A stretch of 64,000 nt of DNA from Bacteroidota bacterium. Lineage in GTDB: Bacteria; Bacteroidota; Bacteroidia; Bacteroidales; Dysgonomonadaceae. The translations under genes and the position numbers were made by a program. The notes beneath the pieces were generated by a model, which worked only from the letters and a program-made list of their open reading frames with translations, made no database searches and was not told the DNA's origin. Of the stretch, positions 17,266-24,675 are shown piece by piece (positions within the stretch are counted from its first letter, which is position 1; each line of letters begins with the position of its first letter). The DNA is taken from positions 3,361 to 67,360 of the forward strand of contig JAEWQF010000032.1 in assembly GCA_023399295.1 (NCBI GenBank). Reading direction: 5' to 3'.

Positions 17266-19098
17266 TTACTGCAGCAATAAGACTTCTTTGGCAGAAAGGG
17301 TTAGCGATTCACCCAGGGTGATTGTTTTTCCGGAGAGAAAATCCTTGGCACTGTTCAACCCTTTAATAGATTCTGCATAGCGATCCAGGTTTATCGTCAC
17401 CTCCTTCGTTGTACCATTCATGAAAACCAGCACTTTCTCGTCACCCAGGAAGCGCTCGTAGACATAAACCCCTTTTTGCAGGACATAGTGCTTCATGTCG
17501 CCGCGGGCGATCACCTCATTGCCCTGCCGCCAGTGGAGCAGCTTGCTGAGGTAGTCGAACGCCTCGTTCTGGATGGCATCGCGACCCTCACGGGTGAACT
17601 GATCCACCTCATCTCCAGGCCAGCCACCGGGCACATCGAGCCGTACATAACCGTCGTGCCTGCTTTTGTTGCCATGCATCAACAGCTCCGTACCATAGTA
17701 GATCTGCGGCGTACCGGGCATGGTGAGCAGGAAGGTGACCGCCTGCTTCCAGCCGCAGAGCTCCGTTGGGTATTCCTTCAGGAAACGGTCGGTATCGTGG
17801 TTGTCGAGGAAGCGCAACACGTTGGATATGTCGGGATAGATGAAGTCGTAGGTCATGTGGTCGAAAATGCCGTGCAGTCCCCCGTTCCATTCGGTGGTCT
17901 CCTCGAAGAAAGCGCTGTGGGAGAGTCCCATGAAGCGGAAGTCCATCACCGACTTGAGGTGGCTGTTGTTGGGGTTGAGCGGGCTGTTTCCCTGCCAGAA
18001 GGCGGTGCCGATGGGGTTGTTGAGCCATGCTTCCGCCACGATGTTGTAGCCGGGGTACTCCTTCTCCACCGCCATGAGCCACTCCACCATCATCTCATAG
18101 TCGGCATAGGGGTAGGTATCCTGTCGGATGCCATCCACGCCGGAGTACTCGATCCACCAGATGCTGTTCTGGATGAGATATTTTGCCACATGACGATTGC
18201 GTTGGTTCAGGTCGGGCATGGTGGGTACGAACCAGCCGTCCACCATCTTACTCTTGTCATACTCCGAGGCGTAGGGGTCGAAGTACATCTCCTTCATGTG
18301 GGAGGTCTGCACATACTCCTCCAGGTTGTTGAACCAGTCGGGTGAGGGCACCTCTGTCAGCCAGGGGTGGTCGCTGCCACAGTGGTTGAAGATCATGTCC
18401 ATTACCACCTTCATCCCTTTGTCATGCGCATCGCTGATCAGCTGCCGGTACTCCTCGTTGCTGCCGAAGCGGGGGTCCACCCGGTAGTAGTCGGTGGTGG
18501 CGTAGCCATGGTAGGAGCCACCCTCCATGTCGTTCTCCAGCACCGGGTTGAGCCAGATGGCGGTCACCCCCAGGTCGGAGAGATAGCCAAGCCGGTCGGA
18601 GATCCCCTTGATGTCGCCGCCGTGGCGGGCATTGGGGTCGTTGCGGTCCACCTTGTAGGGGGTGCGCATCGCTATCTGGTCGTTCGAGGGATCACCATTG
18701 GCAAAGCGGTCGGGCATGATCAGGTAGAGCACGTCGGATGATCCGAAGCTCTCGATCGCCAATCGTTCCGGGTTGCGTTCCTTCAGCTCATAGGGCACGG
18801 TGATCTTCTTCTTTCCGTTGGTGAAAACCAGGTTGAAGCTCTCCGGAACAGCTTCGGTGAGATCAAGGTAAATCAGCAGGTAGTTGCGGTTCTGCAACGT
18901 CACCACCTCTCTGATGACGACATGCTTCGAGGTGACTGCTGGAACGTAGTCGGCAATGTTGTCACCGCTCACCATCAGCTGCAGTTCGGTTTCCGCCATA
19001 CCACTCCACCAGAAGGAGGGTTCCACACGGGGTGTCTCACCGTGGGCTATGAAGGTCGACACAGTGAATAGTACAAGAAGAAGAATATGTTTTTTCAT
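17266..19098 (-). CDS. susA: GH13 neopullulanase / cyclomaltodextrinase, SusA-like
   Basis: A 610-aa enzyme with a cleavable signal peptide (ending FIAHG, residue 20) and no lipobox, so it is periplasmic. The N-terminal domain (22-108) matches the cyclomaltodextrinase N-domain of SusA. Family 13 residues are D327 (GIRQD), E356 (IVAEAW) and D435 (LDNHD), and PDRFANGDPSND at 129-140 is typical of neopullulanases. It should break imported malto-oligosaccharides, pullulan or cyclodextrins into smaller sugars. It starts 168 nt after the GH53 stop with no TAnnTTTG box seen, so its promoter is uncertain; the gap carries two AAACGA half-sites (centres near 19181 and 19193) on the minus strand. Confidence 0.93.
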   Translation of the reverse strand: MKKHILLLVLFTVSTFIAHGETPRVEPSFWWSGMAETELQLMVSGDNIADYVPAVTSKHVVIREVVTLQNRNYLLIYLDLTEAVPESFNLVFTNGKKKITVPYELKERNPERLAIESFGSSDVLYLIMPDRFANGDPSNDQIAMRTPYKVDRNDPNARHGGDIKGISDRLGYLSDLGVTAIWLNPVLENDMEGGSYHGYATTDYYRVDPRFGSNEEYRQLISDAHDKGMKVVMDMIFNHCGSDHPWLTEVPSPDWFNNLEEYVQTSHMKEMYFDPYASEYDKSKMVDGWFVPTMPDLNQRNRHVAKYLIQNSIWWIEYSGVDGIRQDTYPYADYEMMVEWLMAVEKEYPGYNIVAEAWLNNPIGTAFWQGNSPLNPNNSHLKSVMDFRFMGLSHSAFFEETTEWNGGLHGIFDHMTYDFIYPDISNVLRFLDNHDTDRFLKEYPTELCGWKQAVTFLLTMPGTPQIYYGTELLMHGNKSRHDGYVRLDVPGGWPGDEVDQFTREGRDAIQNEAFDYLSKLLHWRQGNEVIARGDMKHYVLQKGVYVYERFLGDEKVLVFMNGTTKEVTINLDRYAESIKGLNSAKDFLSGKTITLGESLTLSAKEVLLLQ

Positions 19099-19265
19099 AT
19101 GATTAAAACATTTATTTTCATAGATATCATATGGAACTCGCTTTTATTCATTTGCTTTAGTGAAAATGATTGTCATGCTCGTTTCATATTTCGTTTGTTC
19201 TTTTAGATATAACAGTTGAATCAGTCTTCCGGTTTTTATGCATCATGACCGAAATGGGTAGCTGT

Positions 19266-20300
19266 TCAATCGAGGAAAGCATCCATCGCTTTGGTGGGAC
19301 GGCCGTCATCACCCCATGCACTCAGTGCATAGTGGCTCCAGCTACGGGCACCCTGTGGTTCCCAGTAAAAGACGCCGAGTCCCTTTTCAGAAGGGACTTG
19401 TTTCACTTTGTTGATCACCGCCCGCAGCATCTCATAGGTGTTGTCAGGCAGCACATCGACACCGCCTACTTCCACTACCATCACCTCCTTGCCGTAGCGG
19501 GAGGTCATGTCCTGCAGGTTGTCTCCAAGGTCATCGATGATTTCAGTATAGTCTGGCTTTCCTTCAAGCCAGTAGGGATAGAATGACATGCCGATCACAT
19601 CGTATTTCGCACCCTGTTGGGTGGCATTGTCGAACCACCAGCGGAAACGATCGTTGTTGTTCCCCTGGTCCACGTGCAGGATCACCTTGCTGGAGGGGCT
19701 CACCTCCTTGACCGCATCGTAGCCGCGGTTGATCAGCTGCACCAGCTGTGGCCAATTGTCGGTATGACCCTCGGGGTGGAGCATGCCGGAAGGGATCTCG
19801 TTGCCGATCTGAACCCATTCCGGTGTCACACCCGCTTCCTTTAGGGAAGTCATCACACCCTGTGTGTAATCATAAAGGGTATCTTTCAGTTCATCGAAAC
19901 TCAACCCTTCCCAGGCTTTTGGCTTGTGTTGCTTACCCGGATCGGCCCAGCTGTCGCTGTAGTGAAAGTTGATCATCACCCGCATGCCCCATTCCTTTGC
20001 ACGCCTGGCCATCTCAACCGTCTCTTCGGTGCTGCAATGGCCACTGTGCGGATCGTTTGAAGGGTTTACCCAGGTGCGCAGGCGGATGGCGTTGATACCG
20101 TGATCCTTCAGGATCTTGAAACAATCCTCCGTTTCTCCCTTGTCGTTGCGGAAGATGTAACCACTTGCCTCCATTTGTGGAAGCCAACTGATATCCGCTC
20201 CCTTCAAGAAGGTGGAATCGGTTTTCACCTCTTCTGTGGTACGGCTGCAGGAAAGCAGCAGTAACAGTGATGAGAAAATCAGGGTGTATAAGCTTTTCAT
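19266..20300 (-). CDS. GH53 endo-beta-1,4-galactanase lipoprotein
   Basis: A 344-aa family 53 glycoside hydrolase, the arabinogalactan endo-beta-1,4-galactanase family. It has a lipobox (LLSC, Cys18). The signature NFHYSDSWADP is at 111-121, the acid/base E168 in VQIGNEI and the nucleophile E277 in VVEVGG. The start at 20300 is chosen because it opens a proper signal peptide and sits after a CAGACAA element. All known GH53 enzymes act on beta-galactan, whereas every other enzyme here is a GH13 alpha-glucan hydrolase, so the substrate fit is odd. A terminator lies only 29 nt upstream, so expression depends on read-through or an unseen promoter. Confidence 0.9.
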   Translation of the reverse strand: MKSLYTLIFSSLLLLLSCSRTTEEVKTDSTFLKGADISWLPQMEASGYIFRNDKGETEDCFKILKDHGINAIRLRTWVNPSNDPHSGHCSTEETVEMARRAKEWGMRVMINFHYSDSWADPGKQHKPKAWEGLSFDELKDTLYDYTQGVMTSLKEAGVTPEWVQIGNEIPSGMLHPEGHTDNWPQLVQLINRGYDAVKEVSPSSKVILHVDQGNNNDRFRWWFDNATQQGAKYDVIGMSFYPYWLEGKPDYTEIIDDLGDNLQDMTSRYGKEVMVVEVGGVDVLPDNTYEMLRAVINKVKQVPSEKGLGVFYWEPQGARSWSHYALSAWGDDGRPTKAMDAFLD

Positions 20301-20301
20301 T

Positions 20302-20309
20302 TTGTCTGA
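20302..20309 (-). promoter_or_regulatory. CAGACAA element at GH53 start
   Basis: On the minus strand TCAGACAA stands one nt before the GH53 ATG. The same element abuts the starts of the SusD, SusE-like and SusF-like genes (24666-24673, 23002-23008, 21797-21804). No purine-rich Shine-Dalgarno is seen at these starts, so it may serve translation initiation. Confidence 0.5.
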
Positions 20310-20329
20310 ATTGATTGGAGAAGAGATAA

Positions 20330-20359
20330 AAAAAGCGCGGTGGGTATACCGCGCTTTTT
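20330..20359 (-). terminator. Intrinsic terminator after the SusF-like gene
   Basis: A 12-bp stem (20330-20341 with 20348-20359) and 6-nt loop, core GCGCGGT, followed on the minus strand by a run of seven T. It lies 8 nt after the SusF-like stop and 29 nt before the GH53 ATG, so it probably lowers transcription of the downstream hydrolase genes relative to susCDEF. Confidence 0.85.
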
Positions 20360-20367
20360 GGCATTTA

Positions 20368-21795
20368 TTACCCGGCACTCACCACCGTCGCCTTGAAAGC
20401 TGCCGGATCGGAGAGATCGAGTGTGATGGTGTAACTGCCTGCAGTGGCAGGGATGTTGTCACCACCATAACTGAGGTCGTTCAGGTTGCCTCCCAGGTTG
20501 ATGTCCCATCCGTTGTTGGCTCGGAACTTGAAGCTGCCAGCTTTCAACGTGGTAGTCACACTCCAGAGTCCGGTAGCGGGATTGTAGCTCATCGGGGTGG
20601 AGTTGTCCCAACCACCTTCGGTGGCGTCACCGATGAGTCCCCATTCGGTTTTCGTCAGCGTGTAACTGTTGGCGGTGAGGTCAACATCAATCTTATACAT
20701 GCCGGCTTCAGAAACAGAGAGGTTGCCGGCACCGCCATCGTCGGAGAGTATTCCTTCGCCGCCATTCCCATAATTGGGTCCGTCCCAGTTGGGTTTGGAG
20801 GTGAACTTGAACTCGGTATTGGCTTCAGCAAAGTATACGTAGCCACTGTACTTGAAGTCGAAATTGCGGCTATAGAGGGTGGGGGCTCCTGCCGGATTCC
20901 ATCCCTGGTGACCGCCGGGCACATAGAGGGTCAGGTTCATTTCACCGATGATCTCGATGGTGTAGGTATATTCCATCATGTTGAGGGTGATTTTTACCCA
21001 TCCCGGTTCGGTGACGCGCATCGCCTGCGAACCATCCAGGATGATGTCACCTTCCAGTGCAGTGTTCCCGTCAACAGGATTGCCCAGTACGCCATCCCAG
21101 GAAGCGGCTTCCTTGCTCGATTTGGGAACGATCTTGAAGTAACCGGTCACATTGTTCACCAGGATGGTGAAGATGGGATCTTCGTAGACATCCTTGCCGC
21201 TGTGGTTGAATTGGTACGCACCCAAGTCGTTGATGTTCCATCCGTTGATGTCGCCTATCAGGTAGTATTCGGTTTCGATCACCGGTCCCACGGGGGTAAC
21301 GGTTACGGGCCCCAGTACCACATCACCGGGTACCCGCACTGCTGCGCTGCCCTCATTGATGAACGAGGCCACACGCAGGTAGAGGTGTCTCGCTTGAGGT
21401 GCCTTTCCATAGAGGCTTTTGGCTGCCTCATTCAGGGTGGCGTTAGTCACATAGGCGTTGTTTTGGTCACTTACAGCGGTGAGTTCAATCGCTTCGGTGA
21501 AATCTTCCGTATCAGATGCCTCCAAAAGGAAGGTCATCGTAGCACCCTCAGCCAGCTGGGGTGTTGCAGTGGTCTTGATGATTTCAAGTGGAGTCTCATC
21601 GGCCAGCATCTCCTCGGTGAGGAGAAGCGGTGCAGTGACACCAGCGCCCAGGGAGAAAGTGAAGCCGCTGACACTCTGTTCGGTTTCCTGCTCATTGGCC
21701 TGTGGCGGCGCCGACACATGGTCATATACATCCTCGCATGCATTCAACAGTATGAAGGCAAGCAGCGTGGCAAATAGGGTTATCTTTTTATTCAT
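20368..21795 (-). CDS. SusF/SusE-like starch-binding outer-membrane lipoprotein
   Basis: A 475-aa surface lipoprotein (lipobox LNAC, Cys20). The N-terminal domain (about 30-155) is SusE-like. It is followed by three repeated beta-sandwich modules starting near YYLIGDINGWN, LTLYVPGGHQGWN and WGLIGDATEGGWDN. This is the arrangement of SusE/SusF, where each module can bind starch. The open frame extends to 21867, but the ATG at 21795 begins the signal peptide and follows a CAGACAA element. It probably retains glucan at the cell surface for the SusC/D complex. A terminator follows. Confidence 0.88.
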   Translation of the reverse strand: MNKKITLFATLLAFILLNACEDVYDHVSAPPQANEQETEQSVSGFTFSLGAGVTAPLLLTEEMLADETPLEIIKTTATPQLAEGATMTFLLEASDTEDFTEAIELTAVSDQNNAYVTNATLNEAAKSLYGKAPQARHLYLRVASFINEGSAAVRVPGDVVLGPVTVTPVGPVIETEYYLIGDINGWNINDLGAYQFNHSGKDVYEDPIFTILVNNVTGYFKIVPKSSKEAASWDGVLGNPVDGNTALEGDIILDGSQAMRVTEPGWVKITLNMMEYTYTIEIIGEMNLTLYVPGGHQGWNPAGAPTLYSRNFDFKYSGYVYFAEANTEFKFTSKPNWDGPNYGNGGEGILSDDGGAGNLSVSEAGMYKIDVDLTANSYTLTKTEWGLIGDATEGGWDNSTPMSYNPATGLWSVTTTLKAGSFKFRANNGWDINLGGNLNDLSYGGDNIPATAGSYTITLDLSDPAAFKATVVSAG

Positions 21796-21796
21796 G

Positions 21797-21804
21797 TTGT
21801 CTGA
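21797..21804 (-). promoter_or_regulatory. CAGACAA element at SusF-like start
   Basis: TCAGACAA on the minus strand, one nt before the ATG at 21795; matches the elements at three other genes of the operon. Confidence 0.5.
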
Positions 21805-21815
21805 TATTTTTTTAT

Positions 21816-21847
21816 GGATGAGCTCTCTCTGTTGAAAGAGCTCATCC
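21816..21847 (-). other. Intercistronic hairpin between SusE-like and SusF-like genes
   Basis: An 11-bp perfect stem, GGATGAGCTCT (21816-21826) with its complement (21837-21847), and a 10-nt loop. On the transcribed strand it is followed by A-rich sequence and not by a T-run, so it is not an intrinsic terminator. It may act in mRNA stability or in setting the output of the two genes. Confidence 0.65.
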
Positions 21848-21859
21848 GGTTCTGCCTGT

Positions 21860-23002
21860 TTATTCAATCTTACCGCTGTTGGTGGTGAAGTTAATGTGAA
21901 GCTTCTGACCTGCGTTACCGGTCACACGATCCTGGTCATCACCTGCACCACGGGGTGCGAAGACGCCGTCGAAGACGATGAACTCGGTGTGCCACCACTC
22001 GTGTCCGGGCAACTGGATGCTGGCGCGTATTTCACCGGTGTTGGTGAAGGGTGGTGAAACAAATGCAGCATCGGCACCCAGTGAGAGATCAGGTACAGAG
22101 AAGCGGTAGGCTACGTCGGTGGTTCCCCAGTTTCCTGCGGCCACATTGCCCTGCAGGTGTACCTGCGGAGGATAGAAATCTACTGCAAATTCATACGCAC
22201 GGCCGTTGATGGCAGTTGTTACCACCACGATGTACCAGCCCGGATTGCCGATACCGATGTTGCCACCGCTGTCACTAGCACCAGGATCAGCAGTGCCATT
22301 GGCATTCACGGTAGCCTGTCCGAAGCCGAACTCGTTGCCGTCCCACGCCTTGGCAAAATTGAACTTGATCTCGGCATTGCCACCCTCACCGGTCTTTCCC
22401 AGGTATTGCATCGCCCAGAACTTGCCGGGAGAGCCCCAGATGGGTATCATCTCAGTCGCACCATCCCAGCTCCAGTTGCCAGCCACGTTGCCAATGATGT
22501 ACATTGCTTCCGGCATCACCATCGGATCGAGTGCGAAGTAGCCTTTCACCTGTGGGAGGGTGATCACATTCGAAATCACCTCACCCGCATTCTTCGCATT
22601 CAGTGTCGAGATGAGACGGACATAGAGTGGATGCGGATCTGATGGATACGCACTCTCATCGGTCACGCCATGCATACCCACCAGTGCCAAAGCCAGGTCG
22701 GCTGCATTGATGGCGAATCTGGTTGAGGTGTAGCTGCCTGGCAACGTGACCGCATTTGTAAAGTCGGAACTGAGTGATACCTGCACGCTGTAGATGGCGA
22801 CGGCAGTGAAGCCGTAATCAGGTTGAGAAGTGGAAAACTCGATTGATTCCGTGTTCTTCAGATCATAGATGGCGGAAGCATACTTCGGCATGTTGAGCAC
22901 AAAGCTCTCAGGCTGCTGCAACACGACCTTCTCATCTTCCTGGCAGGACCAGAAAAGAGAGATGCCGGCCAGTAATAGGATAATATGAATGATATTTTTC
23001 AT
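21860..23002 (-). CDS. SusE-like outer-membrane lipoprotein
   Basis: A 380-aa lipoprotein (lipobox FWSC, Cys20). The N-terminal 150 residues fit a SusE domain (YSVQVSLSSDFTNAVTL, then PLYVRLIS). They are followed by two beta-rich modules beginning MYIIGNVAGNWSWDG and VHLQGNVAAGNWG. It has one binding-type module fewer than the downstream SusF-like protein. It lies 14 nt after susD, clearly in the same operon. The expected role is glucan binding at the cell surface; ligand specificity is not shown by the sequence. Confidence 0.85.
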   Translation of the reverse strand: MKNIIHIILLLAGISLFWSCQEDEKVVLQQPESFVLNMPKYASAIYDLKNTESIEFSTSQPDYGFTAVAIYSVQVSLSSDFTNAVTLPGSYTSTRFAINAADLALALVGMHGVTDESAYPSDPHPLYVRLISTLNAKNAGEVISNVITLPQVKGYFALDPMVMPEAMYIIGNVAGNWSWDGATEMIPIWGSPGKFWAMQYLGKTGEGGNAEIKFNFAKAWDGNEFGFGQATVNANGTADPGASDSGGNIGIGNPGWYIVVVTTAINGRAYEFAVDFYPPQVHLQGNVAAGNWGTTDVAYRFSVPDLSLGADAAFVSPPFTNTGEIRASIQLPGHEWWHTEFIVFDGVFAPRGAGDDQDRVTGNAGQKLHINFTTNSGKIE

Positions 23003-23008
23003 TGTCTG
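23002..23008 (-). promoter_or_regulatory. CAGACAA element at SusE-like start
   Basis: CAGACAA on the minus strand, with its final A serving as the first base of the ATG at 23002. Matches elements at three other genes of the operon. Confidence 0.45.
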
Positions 23009-23016
23009 TAGGATAT

Positions 23017-24663
23017 TTAATTGGCGTTACTACTTGATTCATATCCGGTGTTCTGTACCAGATTCTCGTTGGCACCTATGTCATCAGCCGGGATGGGATA
23101 GACATTGAAGTAGTCGGCTACCGAGCGTCCTCCCGCAACATTTCCTTTCCAGGGCCAGATATAGGCTGATCCGGTGAGCTTGCCATATCGAATCAGGTCG
23201 GTGCGACGATGCCCTTCGTAGAAGAACTCGCGACCCCGTTCATCGAGGATGTAATCGAGGGTAAGTTCGCCCGAGGTAATTGTGGCAGCGTTGTTGCCGG
23301 AATAGCCGCGCTGGCGCAGGTTGTTCACCAGCTGTAACGCTGTGCCTGCATCACCACCGGTACCACCTCTGAGAACCGCCTCGGCATAGTTGAGATAGAT
23401 CTCACCCAGGCGGAAGAGCGGGAAGTCGGTGTAGGCAATGTTGCTCGGGGGCAATGTGCCGTCGCTGTTGCGGTTGTAGTACTTCACCACGGGGATGCCG
23501 TTGTTGGTGAAGAGCGAGGGATCAACAATCTCCACATTCTCTGTGTAGTCGATGCGTATCATCGAGAAACGGTTGTCTATTTCGTGTTGGTACTCCCGTT
23601 CAAAGGTGTGGAGGATCGCCTTGGTGGCACGGTTGCCCTGCCAGGCACCCACTGCATTCACCTCGGCTTGCAAGTCGGAGGGTTCCATGGCACTCAGCAG
23701 GAAGGTCATCCCACCCCATGTCTGTGTGTCAGAACCATCATAACGCACCGGGAAGATCATCTCGGGTGAGTTGTGGTTATCCGCCTTGAAGATGTTCGCG
23801 TAGACCGGATCAAGCTGGAAATTCACAGCCATCACCTTTTTGCTGTTGGCGATGCTCTCGGTATATTTCTTCACGCCGATATAGGTCTCGGCATTGAGGT
23901 AGAGACGGGAGAGGAGTGCCCAGTTGGCGGCTTTGTGTGCCCTGCCGTAATTGGTTGCATTGTAACCAATGAACGGATCCAGCATGTCGGCCTCACATTC
24001 GGTAAGCTCTTTTTCAATGTAGTCGAACAGATCGGCTGCCATGATCTGGGGAGGCAGTGTACTGCCCACCGGGCTCTCTTCGTTCACGAAGGGGACGTTG
24101 CGGAACATGTCGAGCAGGTAGTAGTAAGCCAGTGCCCTGTGGAAGCGTGCTTCGGCACGGAATGCCTTGATCTTGTCCTGGTCTGCCTGGCTCACGCCAC
24201 GGGACGATAGCTTCTCTTCCGATGTCTCCCGGAGAAGGGCATTGGCAAGGTTGATCTGGTAGTAGAGACGATAGTAGAAGCCCTTGATGAACACGTTGCT
24301 GGAGGTCCAGGTGATGTAGTTCAGGTCGGGGATGCCCACGTCGTTCCAGGCACAATGGGCCTCGTCGGTAGGCAATTGTTGCAGGTTCCAGAGTCCCCTG
24401 AGGAAGGATGCCTGGCTGCCGCCATCCACACCTGCCACGTCGGGGTCGCCGTCACCACCGCTGTTGCCGCTGACGGCCAAACCGGCGTAGATCTTGGCCA
24501 GCAGTTCCTGGTAGGATCCCAATTCACTGCCGAAGACCACTTCCGATACCAGTTCCTCCTCATCCAGCGGAATGGTATTCAGATCATCGACACAGGAGGC
24601 CAGCCCCCCGGTCATCAGGATGATCGCGATGAATGTTAGAATTTTATATGTTACTGTCTTCAT
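23017..24663 (-). CDS. susD: SusD/RagB-family glycan-binding lipoprotein
   Basis: A 548-aa surface lipoprotein (lipobox LASC, Cys24) that forms the lid of the SusC transporter and binds the glycan. It shows the RagB/SusD layout: an N-terminal helical TPR-like half with KAFRAEARFHRALAYYYLLDMF at about 165-186, and a C-terminal half with DYILDERGREFFYEGHRRTDLIRYG near 470-495, a stretch conserved in the family. It is 12 nt downstream of susC and 14 nt upstream of the SusE-like gene. Neighbouring GH13 genes suggest an alpha-glucan ligand. Confidence 0.95.
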   Translation of the reverse strand: MKTVTYKILTFIAIILMTGGLASCVDDLNTIPLDEEELVSEVVFGSELGSYQELLAKIYAGLAVSGNSGGDGDPDVAGVDGGSQASFLRGLWNLQQLPTDEAHCAWNDVGIPDLNYITWTSSNVFIKGFYYRLYYQINLANALLRETSEEKLSSRGVSQADQDKIKAFRAEARFHRALAYYYLLDMFRNVPFVNEESPVGSTLPPQIMAADLFDYIEKELTECEADMLDPFIGYNATNYGRAHKAANWALLSRLYLNAETYIGVKKYTESIANSKKVMAVNFQLDPVYANIFKADNHNSPEMIFPVRYDGSDTQTWGGMTFLLSAMEPSDLQAEVNAVGAWQGNRATKAILHTFEREYQHEIDNRFSMIRIDYTENVEIVDPSLFTNNGIPVVKYYNRNSDGTLPPSNIAYTDFPLFRLGEIYLNYAEAVLRGGTGGDAGTALQLVNNLRQRGYSGNNAATITSGELTLDYILDERGREFFYEGHRRTDLIRYGKLTGSAYIWPWKGNVAGGRSVADYFNVYPIPADDIGANENLVQNTGYESSSNAN

Positions 24664-24665
24664 AA

Positions 24666-24673
24666 TTGTCTGA
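24666..24673 (-). promoter_or_regulatory. CAGACAA element at susD start
   Basis: TCAGACAA on the minus strand, two nt before the susD ATG, inside the 12-nt gap after susC. Matches elements at three other genes of the operon. Confidence 0.5.
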
Positions 24674-24675
24674 TG

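Noticed and set aside
17476..18345. 289-codon plus-strand frame
   Set aside because: Antisense to susA, which has all GH13 catalytic residues; the translation has no recognisable domain.
19174..19187. Possible LacI operator upstream of susA
   Set aside because: Only the AAACGA core matches; the other arm is wrong and no -7 box lies at the 54-nt distance.
20212..21777. 521-codon open frame on the plus strand
   Set aside because: It lies wholly opposite the SusF-like and GH53 genes, has low-complexity V/G/H-rich translation typical of the antisense frame of such genes, and no family features or promoter.
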